Below the pieces are notes generated by a model. The model was not told where the DNA came from. It saw nothing but the letters and a program-made list of their open reading frames with translations, and did no database searches. The position numbers were made by a program, and so were the translations under genes. 28,911 bases of DNA, from positions 1 to 28,911 of the forward strand of contig JAEDOC010000012.1 of NCBI GenBank assembly GCA_016302185.1, given 5' to 3'. Numbering within the stretch: the stretch's first letter is position 1; each line of letters begins with the position of its first letter. The stretch is from Clostridium sp. Lineage in GTDB: Bacteria > Bacillota > Clostridia > Lachnospirales > Lachnospiraceae. Below, one piece after another: positions 8,095 through 14,995 of the stretch.

Positions 8095-8265
8095 TTAAGC
8101 CTGCTCAATAGCACCAGTCGGGCAGGTGCCAGCGCAAGTACCGCAGTCGATGCAGGAATCTGCAGCGATCTCGTATTTGCCATCGCCCTGGGAAATAGCG
8201 CCTACCGGGCACTCACCAGCGCAGGAGCCGCAGCTTACGCAGGAATCAGTAATAACATATGCCAT
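8095..8265 (-). CDS. 2[4Fe-4S] ferredoxin, 56 aa
   Basis: A small electron carrier with two classic cluster motifs. The first binds through Cys9, Cys12, Cys15 and the distal Cys19 (CVSCGSCAGECP); the second through Cys38, Cys41, Cys44 and Cys48 (CIDCGTCAGTCP). In such clostridial ferredoxins the fourth ligand of each cluster comes from the other motif. The length matches clostridial-type ferredoxins. AGGAGG lies nine bases before the ATG, a strong promoter lies at 8302-8330, and a hairpin terminator follows, so it is a monocistronic and probably highly expressed gene. It should serve low-potential redox reactions in the cytosol. Confidence 0.96.
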   Translation of the reverse strand: MAYVITDSCVSCGSCAGECPVGAISQGDGKYEIAADSCIDCGTCAGTCPTGAIEQA

Positions 8266-8301
8266 GATTAAGTACCTCCTTATAAATTTTACTTTTCATT
8301 T

Positions 8302-8330
8302 ATTGTATACTATATTTCAGAATTATTCAA
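8302..8330 (-). promoter_or_regulatory. SigmaA-type promoter of the ferredoxin gene
   Basis: On the minus strand TTGAAT (8330-8325), a 17-bp spacer and TACAAT (8307-8302) lie 36 bp before the start codon. No other candidate element is evident. Confidence 0.75.
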
Positions 8331-8354
8331 GAAGAATTTATTGGATTTCATGCT

Positions 8355-8392
8355 GGAAGAAAAACGCTTGCTTTCTACAGGGAAGCAAGCGT
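8355..8392 (-). terminator. Terminator of mecA overlapping its stop codon
   Basis: On the minus strand ACGCTTGCTT (8392-8383) pairs perfectly with AAGCAAGCGT (8373-8364), followed by TTTTTCTTCC. The TAG stop of mecA at 8377-8375 sits in the loop, so the upstream arm of the hairpin is coding sequence. Confidence 0.88.
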
Positions 8393-9142
8393 CTCCAGTG
8401 CATGTTCTTTGACGAGAATTTCGTAGTGTTCCCGGTAATAAGCCTCTGCACTTTCTGTGGTCCTTACCGAGGTTCCGTATTCTGACAGCAGATTGCAGAT
8501 ACGGTGGAAGGCATTGGTCTCTGTGGCCGGGGCATCCAGCACCAGGTAATACCGGCTATTCACCGGATTCTTGTATAAACGGTTGGATACCTGGCAGCCG
8601 GCTCCGGCTACACGGGCCGCGCGGCAGACTGCTTCCAGGCTGTCAAAGGTAAAGAAACGGATTACAGGGGAGTCTGCTGTTTTCTCTTCTTTCTCCGGGA
8701 GTGGATTTGCAGTATCTGTCTGTGAGAACGGAAGCAGTGAAACTCCGCTTCCGGAATTGCTGCCGGAGGTATTGCGGGAGAACAACTCCAGAAGCCCGTC
8801 CGCTCCGTCCAGCAGTTCACTGGCCAGAGAAGCCAGGGGATTGTCGTCCTCTGTCGTGGGAGAAAATTTGGAAAAACGGGTGTCCAGTTCTTCCGGATCT
8901 TCTATCTTTGTAATAATCAGCATGATACTCTCACCGGACAGCGGAATGGCCTCCACCATCAGCGGAATATCCTCTGCGTCAAATCCTACCTCACATGAAG
9001 CCTTCTGAATCATCTCGCGGAACAGTTTTTTGGCTTTTTCGCTGCCGTAGGCCAGCTCGCCTAAATTCAAATCGCGAACACTTAAATCAAAGCTGCTTAA
9101 AGTGCAGCGAATCTGATTTTCATTAATTCGTTCAATCTTCAT
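8375..9142 (-). CDS. mecA: Adaptor protein MecA
   Basis: A 255-aa adaptor of the MecA/YpbH family, which delivers substrates to the ClpC-ClpP protease (ComK in Bacillus). The N-terminal substrate-binding part begins MKIERINENQIRCTLSSFDL and contains the usual acidic and Arg-rich stretch, followed by a low-complexity Ser/Asp linker (about 115-165). The C-terminal ClpC-binding part runs from about 170 (VIRFFTFDSLEAVCRAA) to LVKEHALETLASL. The start is at 9142, where AAGGAAG lies seven bases upstream; an in-frame ATG at 9172 has no such site. A promoter is readable upstream and the terminator overlaps its end, so it is transcribed alone. Confidence 0.9.
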   Translation of the reverse strand: MKIERINENQIRCTLSSFDLSVRDLNLGELAYGSEKAKKLFREMIQKASCEVGFDAEDIPLMVEAIPLSGESIMLIITKIEDPEELDTRFSKFSPTTEDDNPLASLASELLDGADGLLELFSRNTSGSNSGSGVSLLPFSQTDTANPLPEKEEKTADSPVIRFFTFDSLEAVCRAARVAGAGCQVSNRLYKNPVNSRYYLVLDAPATETNAFHRICNLLSEYGTSVRTTESAEAYYREHYEILVKEHALETLASL

Positions 9143-9192
9143 ACGATCACTTCCTTGTCTTTTCAGGTACACAATCTTAGGTACACGTATTC

Positions 9193-9222
9193 ACTATACT
9201 ATATTATATTGTGAATTGGCAA
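9193..9222 (-). promoter_or_regulatory. Promoter of mecA with palindrome over the -35 box
   Basis: On the minus strand TTGCCA (9222-9217), an 18-bp spacer and TATAGT (9198-9193) form a reasonable sigmaA promoter 50 bp before the chosen mecA start. The -35 box lies inside the palindrome GAATTG-N-CAATTC (9213-9225), a possible repressor site. Confidence 0.55.
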
Positions 9223-9274
9223 TTCTAATCTGAAAAAATTTATTAAAAATTAATGGAAGCGAATTCACAAACAG

Positions 9275-10579
9275 CTATTTGATCAGTCCGGCCAGTGTCG
9301 GGAGTCCCATACTGATGAAAGGTACGTAGGTAACTAAAAGAAGTCCGGTCAGTATGGCGATGTAGTACATCAGCATGTACGGAATGACCCTGGACAGAGA
9401 GGTTTTGCCAACCTTGATAGCGACAAACAGCGTGTTTCCCACCGGTGGTGTGATATTGCCGATACACAGGTTATAAACCAGAATCAGTCCAAAATGCACC
9501 GGGTGCATGCCGAAGGTACTGACAATGGGAAGAAACAGCGGCGTAAAGATAAGGATTGCCGGAGTTACATCCATGAAGGTGCCTGCAATCAGCAGGATAA
9601 AGTTCATAATCAACAGAATGATATACTGATTGTTAGTAATGCCTAAGAGCAGTGCGGAAATGGCCTGCGGAATCTGAGTGAAGGCCATAACCCATCCCAG
9701 AATATTGGATACACCTATCAGGAAGACGATCATACCGCTCATTCTGGCACTGTCTACTACGATTTTCCAGAAGCTCTTTACGGTAATATTTCGATAGCAG
9801 ATTCCCAGAATCAGTGCGTATACCACGGCGATGGCAGAGCCTTCTGTGGCGGTAAAGATTCCGGCAATGATACCGCCGATGACCACAACAATCAGGGACA
9901 GGGACGGAATGGCACGCAGAGTGGCGCCAGTCAGATTCTTCCAGTCAAATTTGCCCGGTGTACCCCGATAGCCCTTCTTTTTTGCGATGAGGATGGCGAC
10001 AATGATACAGCAGAGTGCCCACAGGATGCCGGGTACATAGCCTGCCATGAAAAGAGCAGCCACGGAGGTGCCTCCGGAAACAAGGGAGTAAGTAATCAGC
10101 GCATTGGACGGAGGAATCAGAAGTCCGGACGGGGCGGAGGCGCCATTCGTGGCTGCGCAGATGGCCGGATTATAGCCCTGTTCCTTTTCCCCTTCCTGTA
10201 CCATGCTTCCTACGGCAGCAGCTGCCGCGGAGGCAGAACCGGAGATGGCTCCGAACAACGCATTGGCACCGACGTTGGTCACCAGCAGGGAACCGGGAAG
10301 CTTGCCTAAAATGGCCAGCACGAAATCCACCAGACGCTTGGCGATGCCGCCCTGGTTCATCAGATTGCCTGCCAGTACAAAAAACGGGATGGCAGTGAGG
10401 CTGAATTTACTCATACCGACGAAGATACGCTGTGCCGCAGTCAGCACAGAGACATCCGGCGGAACGATCGGAAGGACTGCAGCCAGAGCGGAGATTCCGA
10501 TCGCATAGGAGATGGGAACCCCAACCACCAGAAGCACGGCCAGAACCGCCAGGATAATAAGTAAGGATTGAATTGCCAT
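9275..10579 (-). CDS. TRAP transporter large permease subunit (DctM)
   Basis: The 434-aa, about 12-TM transport subunit of a tripartite DctP-type TRAP carrier. Family-typical segments are visible, including FVLAGNLMNQGGIAKRLVDF, GSASAAAAAVGSM and TPPVGNTLFVAIKV near the C-terminus. It would perform cation-driven uptake with the DctQ subunit and the DctP lipoprotein encoded just upstream on the same strand. GGAGG precedes the ATG, and only three bases separate it from the DctQ stop codon. No clear terminator is seen after the stop; the mecA promoter follows closely. Confidence 0.94.
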   Translation of the reverse strand: MAIQSLLIILAVLAVLLVVGVPISYAIGISALAAVLPIVPPDVSVLTAAQRIFVGMSKFSLTAIPFFVLAGNLMNQGGIAKRLVDFVLAILGKLPGSLLVTNVGANALFGAISGSASAAAAAVGSMVQEGEKEQGYNPAICAATNGASAPSGLLIPPSNALITYSLVSGGTSVAALFMAGYVPGILWALCCIIVAILIAKKKGYRGTPGKFDWKNLTGATLRAIPSLSLIVVVIGGIIAGIFTATEGSAIAVVYALILGICYRNITVKSFWKIVVDSARMSGMIVFLIGVSNILGWVMAFTQIPQAISALLLGITNNQYIILLIMNFILLIAGTFMDVTPAILIFTPLFLPIVSTFGMHPVHFGLILVYNLCIGNITPPVGNTLFVAIKVGKTSLSRVIPYMLMYYIAILTGLLLVTYVPFISMGLPTLAGLIK

Positions 10580-10582
10580 AGC

Positions 10583-11113
10583 TTACTTTTCCTCCTTTTC
10601 TGTTTTTTGAGCGTTGCTGTCTTCTTCTGCGGAAGGCAGCACGGGGATGTTGCCTTTTACGATATCATAGATGTTGATTGCGGTATAAATCATGTTGAGA
10701 ACACCGCTCAGAGGCAGCACGATATAGAAGATACCGATGGCTACCCTCAGGGAAGAGGTCATCTGCCCCATCGCCAGGGAAGTAATCTGAACACCGCCGA
10801 AGACCAGAATCACGGCGGCGAAAGCGAAGGCGATAAGCTCCGCGAAGATCGAAAACATTTTTTTCATGCCTTCCGGCATACGTTCCACCAGAGCGGGAAT
10901 ATTCATATGACCGCGCTCACCGGTGACCAGGCTGGCGCCGAGAAGAGTCATCCAGGCAAAGAGGTAGGACACCAGCTCCTCCGACCAGGAGGAGGGGGTT
11001 TGCAGGATGTAGCGGGTGAATACCTGCCAGCAGGTCAGGATGACCATGGCAAGAAAGCTGACGCCTGCAAGTCCGTTTAACATAAAAGTCATTGCATTTC
11101 TTAACTGCTTCAT
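10583..11113 (-). CDS. TRAP transporter small permease subunit (DctQ)
   Basis: A 176-aa membrane protein with four hydrophobic helices. It shows the family-typical WQVFTRYILQTPSSWSEELVSYLFAWMTLLGAS, written here in part as WQVFTRYILQTP plus WSEEL. It is the accessory subunit that complexes with DctM. AAGGAGGG lies five bases before the ATG. The gene sits between the DctP gene (11-nt gap) and the DctM gene (3-nt gap), the standard P-Q-M order. The C-terminal tail is short, acidic and lysine-rich. Confidence 0.92.
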   Translation of the reverse strand: MKQLRNAMTFMLNGLAGVSFLAMVILTCWQVFTRYILQTPSSWSEELVSYLFAWMTLLGASLVTGERGHMNIPALVERMPEGMKKMFSIFAELIAFAFAAVILVFGGVQITSLAMGQMTSSLRVAIGIFYIVLPLSGVLNMIYTAINIYDIVKGNIPVLPSAEEDSNAQKTEKEEK

Positions 11114-11124
11114 GATATCCCTCC

Positions 11125-12153
11125 TTATTCCGCAGCAGCAGGATATGCTGTGTTATAGTTCTGAATAGCCTCATAGATCGGTACCAGGGCCGGGTTCCCG
11201 TCAAGAACGGACTGGTGCAGCGGCCGGCAGGCTTCTACGAAAGGCTTCTGATCCGGATAGAGGAAGTTCACATTCATCTCATTTTGTGCGCGATACTTCG
11301 CCTTTTCTACGGCCTTGACCCATTCTTCCCGTTCCACCTGATTGATCAGCAGAAAGCCTTCCTCAAAAACGGCCCGCTCCTCGTCAGAAAGTCCTTCCAT
11401 GAAAGCGTAGTTGCCGATGAGGATATCCGGTACCATCTGGTGCATATCGTAGGAGTAATACTTGCAGACATCGCCGTGGCCGTTGTCGGTCAGGGCCATC
11501 TCATTGTTTTCAGCTCCATCGATGATGTTGGACTGCAGAGCGGTGTATACCTCGCCAAAACCCATGGGTGCCGCGGAGCCGCCCAGCAGGCGCATCATCT
11601 CCACATTGGTCGGGGACTGCTGAACACGGATTTTTAATCCTTTCAAGTCTTTGGGGCTTTCAATGGGTTTATTTACTGTATAAAAATTTCGGGTTCCCGC
11701 ATCCAGCCAGGTCACAGCGGTAAAGCCCGCCTTCCGGGTGGAGTGAAAGATCGGTTCGGTAATCGACGGATCGTCCATCACATGGTGATAGGCCTCCGTG
11801 CTGGCGAACAGATAGGGCAGGTTAAAAATCTCATAGTCCTCGCTGAAGGTTTCCAGAATTGCATTGCTGGCAACGCAGAAATCGATAGCACCGGTCTGTG
11901 TCAGCTGAACCATGTCGGTCTGAGAGCCAAGAAGCTCACTGGGATAGACCTCTACCCGGTATTCGTCGCCCAGCGTATCATTGATATATTTCTGAAAAGC
12001 GGTGAGCGCGATATGGGTAGGGTGATTGGTGGATTGGTTATGGCCAATCCGGATAATGCGCTGCTCCTTTGCGGATGTACATCCGCTGAGCGCAGAGCAG
12101 AGAAACAGTGCGCCGCACATCAGGGATAACACACGTTGAAAGGTTCGTCTCAT
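11125..12153 (-). CDS. DctP-family TRAP transporter solute-binding lipoprotein
   Basis: A 342-aa extracytoplasmic binding protein. The signal peptide ends in the lipobox LSGC (lipidated Cys25). Family features include IGHNQSTNHPTHIALTAF at the start of the mature domain, the ligand-binding Arg in LKGLKIRVQQSP, and FGEVYTALQSNIIDGAENN. Ligands of this family are organic acids such as C4-dicarboxylates and sugar acids; the present one cannot be read. The start is at 12153, where GGAGGAG lies six bases upstream; an ATG at 12174 would add seven residues without a good site. It heads a DctP-Q-M operon divergent from the kinase gene. Confidence 0.92.
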   Translation of the reverse strand: MRRTFQRVLSLMCGALFLCSALSGCTSAKEQRIIRIGHNQSTNHPTHIALTAFQKYINDTLGDEYRVEVYPSELLGSQTDMVQLTQTGAIDFCVASNAILETFSEDYEIFNLPYLFASTEAYHHVMDDPSITEPIFHSTRKAGFTAVTWLDAGTRNFYTVNKPIESPKDLKGLKIRVQQSPTNVEMMRLLGGSAAPMGFGEVYTALQSNIIDGAENNEMALTDNGHGDVCKYYSYDMHQMVPDILIGNYAFMEGLSDEERAVFEEGFLLINQVEREEWVKAVEKAKYRAQNEMNVNFLYPDQKPFVEACRPLHQSVLDGNPALVPIYEAIQNYNTAYPAAAE

Positions 12154-12385
12154 GAATGACTCCTCCTCTGACAAAAATTGATCTGGATTCCTGAAACATT
12201 CCGGAAAATCCGTTCTGATTTTAACACAGAATAAAGAAAAAATCCTTTAAATTTAATTATTTACAGAAATTTACTATTAAATCTACAAAAAATAAGAAAA
12301 AATGGAAACTTCTGGATTTTTACAGAAAAATTTTATGGAGAAATCTTACAAAAAGCTCTTGTAATATGCGGGAAAATCGATTAAA
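12154..12385. other. A/T-rich divergent intergenic region
   Basis: This region of 232 nt separates the dctP-type gene (minus) from the kinase gene (plus). It contains GGATT/AATCC arms around a TTCCGGAA palindrome near the dctP side, and TTACAA/TTGTAA arms at about 12344-12362 near the kinase side. It is too A/T-rich for a confident promoter call on either strand, though a TAAAAT -10-like element reads toward the dctP-type gene. Confidence 0.4.
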
Positions 12386-13900
12386 ATGAGTGTCAGAAGC
12401 GGTATTTTCCGAAAGGAGGTGTGCGAAGTCGAAGGCACCGTTCTGTTTGGTAAATACAAAATATGCAGGGTGATCGGACGCGGAAGAAGCAGCACGGTCT
12501 ATCTGGCGGAGCATCTGGGCCTGAAGGAATATCGGGCCGTTAAGAGAGTTCCGAAGGAGGATGGGGAGCCGCTTTATGAAGTGTCAATACTAAAGAATCT
12601 GAAACATCCGGGAATTCCGGTAATCTATGATTTAGAAGAAGATTCCAATTATTATTACCTCATCGAAGAATATCTTGACGGTGAGTCATTGTATGCCTGT
12701 CTTGAAAGAGAGGGCAGTCTGACGAAGGCCAGACGGATTTCCTATGGAATTCAGCTGTGCCAAATCATTTTTTATCTGCATTCATTCGAAACATATCCAA
12801 TTTTGTATCTGGATCTCCAACCGCATAATCTTCTGATCTGTCAGGGAACGTTAAAATTGATCGATTTTGATCAGGCAGTATCAGCCAATGCGGCAAAACG
12901 TCTGCGAAAACGCTGCGGAACCAGAGGCTTTGCAGCACCCGAACAATATACGGATGAACCGTTGGATGTAAGGACCGACATCTATGCCATTGGTGCCCTC
13001 CTGTTCTATATGGGAACCGGACATGCGCCGGAGGAAGCTTCGGGCGCCGGGAAGGTCTGTGGGAGTATAGCGGAGCGGGCGCATGCCGGCAGAGATGGAC
13101 TGGATGCCGTGACAGAGCGCTGTCTTCGGCAGAACAGGGAAGAGCGGTTCCAGAGTGTGAGGGAAGTGCAGGAGGCGCTTTCAAAGCTTCAGACCGGTGC
13201 GTTTTCAGAAAATAAGGTACCGCTTCTAAAAGCAGCTGTTGTGGGCAGCAGTCATGGCATGGGTGTTACCCATGTGTCTTTTTGCGCAGCTTCTTATCTT
13301 TTGTCACAGGGATATCTCTGTCTTATCAGGGAACGGAACGATTCGGGCGCCGTATTAAAGATGGCGGCCTCTCGGAATGAACTTCCGGATGAATATGGAA
13401 TCTACCATATGGATCGATGGCTGGTGCAGCCGGAGTACGGACCGAACGTAAGGCTGAAAGAGCCGCAGGCAGATGCAGTGATCGAGGATCTGGGAACCGG
13501 ACTCCAGACGGTTCTGGATGAGGATTACGATTTGATACTGCTTTTGTGCGGGGCAAAGGACTGGGAGCGGGAGGATACGGTTTCCTCCGTGCGTATTCTT
13601 GCGCAGAAAAAGAATCTGCGCGTCATTTTTAATCATGTTTCTCCCGATGATATTCTGATTCTTCCGGGAGATGTCACAAAGTTTCAATTATTTCGTCTTC
13701 CGGAGCTTTCTCTCGCGGATCGTTCGTCAGCACAGGATTCCTTCTGGGAGGCTGTGATGCGAGGAACCGATGCCTGGGTAAAGCTTTCTGAGAGACAGAA
13801 AAAGGAGCGCCGGATGGCAGAAAGGAGGCCGCCTGTGTGGAAACGATGCAGAGAAGCCGTCGAAAAACTTCGAAAATGGAAGAGACGAATCTTCCGGTAA
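12386..13900 (+). CDS. Ser/Thr protein kinase fused to a degenerate MinD-like domain
   Basis: A 504-aa soluble protein with no membrane segment or PASTA repeats. Residues about 24-268 are a Hanks-type kinase: glycine loop IGRGRSSTVY, Lys53 in RAVKRV, catalytic Asp143 and Asn148 in YLDLQPHNLL (HRD replaced by YLD), DFD instead of DFG at 160-162, and GTRGFAAPE at 178-186. Residues from about 282 resemble a MinD/ParA fold with VVGSSHGMGVTHVSF where the P-loop should be, but the usual lysines are missing, so it may not hydrolyse ATP. A strong AAAGGAGG lies at 12413-12419, inside the reading frame and with no normal start shortly after it, so the exact start is uncertain. Its last 64 nt overlap the next gene. 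Confidence 0.85.
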   Translation: MSVRSGIFRKEVCEVEGTVLFGKYKICRVIGRGRSSTVYLAEHLGLKEYRAVKRVPKEDGEPLYEVSILKNLKHPGIPVIYDLEEDSNYYYLIEEYLDGESLYACLEREGSLTKARRISYGIQLCQIIFYLHSFETYPILYLDLQPHNLLICQGTLKLIDFDQAVSANAAKRLRKRCGTRGFAAPEQYTDEPLDVRTDIYAIGALLFYMGTGHAPEEASGAGKVCGSIAERAHAGRDGLDAVTERCLRQNREERFQSVREVQEALSKLQTGAFSENKVPLLKAAVVGSSHGMGVTHVSFCAASYLLSQGYLCLIRERNDSGAVLKMAASRNELPDEYGIYHMDRWLVQPEYGPNVRLKEPQADAVIEDLGTGLQTVLDEDYDLILLLCGAKDWEREDTVSSVRILAQKKNLRVIFNHVSPDDILILPGDVTKFQLFRLPELSLADRSSAQDSFWEAVMRGTDAWVKLSERQKKERRMAERRPPVWKRCREAVEKLRKWKRRIFR

Positions 13901-14475
13901 AGGCAGAACGGATTGGGATAGCAGGCAGCGGTCCCTCAGTGGGAACGACGCATTTTTCGATTCTGACTGCGGGCTATCTGTCCGGAGTCCGGAGAGAAAA
14001 AACGGCTGTACTGGAATGGAATGACAGCGGAGCTTTCCAATTATTGGATAAGGTTTGGAAGAAAAAAACTGTCACAAACCGGGCGGACAAATCGTTTAAT
14101 ATCTTGGAAATCCAATTTTGCAGAGAAACAGGTAACGAGGCTCTTCTGGATTGTGTCGGGTGGCAGACGGAAAAGATCGTGATTGATTTTGGATGTTACC
14201 GCAAGGAGATTCAAGGAGAACTGCTTCAATGCGATCGAAGATTTCTGGTGTGTTCTGTTTCGGACTGGCAGCTTTCGCGCACGGCCGAGCTTTTAAGCGA
14301 GTCTGATGGTTTTCGCAGAATGGGGTGGGAGTATTTTGCTTCCTTCGGCAGTGAAGAAGCTCTCCATATGGCGGAGCGTTTGCTGGGAGTGCGGATCCAC
14401 CGGATTCCGATTACGCGGGATGCTTTTGTGATTACCGGAGAAGTAATGACCTTTTTTGGGAGGTTCCTGAGTTAG
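13837..14475 (+). CDS. Stand-alone degenerate MinD-like protein, paralogue of the kinase C-terminal domain
   Basis: A 212-aa protein with GIAGSGPSVGTTHFSILTAGYL at residues 27-48 (given here as GIAGSGPSVGTTHF), matching the kinase-fused VVGSSHGMGVTHVSFCAASYL in pattern. LEWNDSGAF matches RERNDSGAV at the same distance, which supports a common origin. The P-loop lysine is Thr and the signature lysine position is not Lys, so nucleotide hydrolysis is doubtful. The GTG start has AAAGGAGG eight bases upstream and lies inside the 3' end of the kinase gene, so translation is probably coupled. The function is unknown; a partner or target of the kinase is the simplest inference. Confidence 0.75.
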   Translation: METMQRSRRKTSKMEETNLPVKAERIGIAGSGPSVGTTHFSILTAGYLSGVRREKTAVLEWNDSGAFQLLDKVWKKKTVTNRADKSFNILEIQFCRETGNEALLDCVGWQTEKIVIDFGCYRKEIQGELLQCDRRFLVCSVSDWQLSRTAELLSESDGFRRMGWEYFASFGSEEALHMAERLLGVRIHRIPITRDAFVITGEVMTFFGRFLS

Positions 14476-14582
14476 AGGAACATGGAACAGGACGTATCAT
14501 AAGTTAATATATTACGGAATCACCTCCGATGCTGGTCTTGCCAGGCAGAGGCCTGTTCCGCACGAACGAGGGAAATGACAGG

Positions 14583-14834
14583 ATGAAAAAGAATGACAGA
14601 AGAGAAGAACTTGAGAGAAGGAAGAGGGAACAGCAGAGAATATTTTTAGAGGGGCTGGAACGCTATCATCAGAAAGGAATTCCGATTTTTATTGACGGAA
14701 AAGAATGTCCGCCGGAGGAATATAAAAGAATATTTGAATGCAGGGAAGACGGCTCCTTTTATATGGGAGATTACATCGGTGCGGAGTCAGGAGTGCTGAC
14801 GGAGATCCATTTTGACAGAGTCTATTACAGATAA
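14583..14834 (+). CDS. Small charged protein of unknown function
   Basis: I do not recognise this 83-aa protein. The first 30 residues are very rich in Lys, Arg and Glu and would form a helix (MKKNDRREELERRKREQQRI). The rest looks like a small globular beta-rich domain with KGIPIFIDGKECPPEEY and ending in IHFDRVYYR. The ATG at 14583 has CGAGGG ten bases upstream; an in-frame ATG at 14529 is less well supported. It follows the kinase/MinD-like pair by 107 nt and may belong to the same transcription unit, although no direct evidence ties them. Confidence 0.65.
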   Translation: MKKNDRREELERRKREQQRIFLEGLERYHQKGIPIFIDGKECPPEEYKRIFECREDGSFYMGDYIGAESGVLTEIHFDRVYYR

Positions 14835-14952
14835 CAGCGAAAGACACTGTCCTGCCTGTAAACGGGGCGAAGAAAGAGCTCTGCGGGAGCCGCGCGGAAA
14901 CGCTGTGAAGAAGAAAAAGTAAGAAAAAAGTCAACATTCTGCGGATAAGCTG

Positions 14953-14961
14953 TGCTATACT
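14953..14961 (+). promoter_or_regulatory. Extended -10 promoter element before the GH18 gene
   Basis: TGCTATACT is a TG-n-TATACT extended -10 element 34 bp before the start codon. The -35 region has only a poor match (AACATT at 14933-14938 with a 17-bp spacer), as is common for extended -10 promoters. Confidence 0.5.
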
Positions 14962-14995
14962 TAGGAAAAGTATGGGATGAATTCCGGAGGATATG

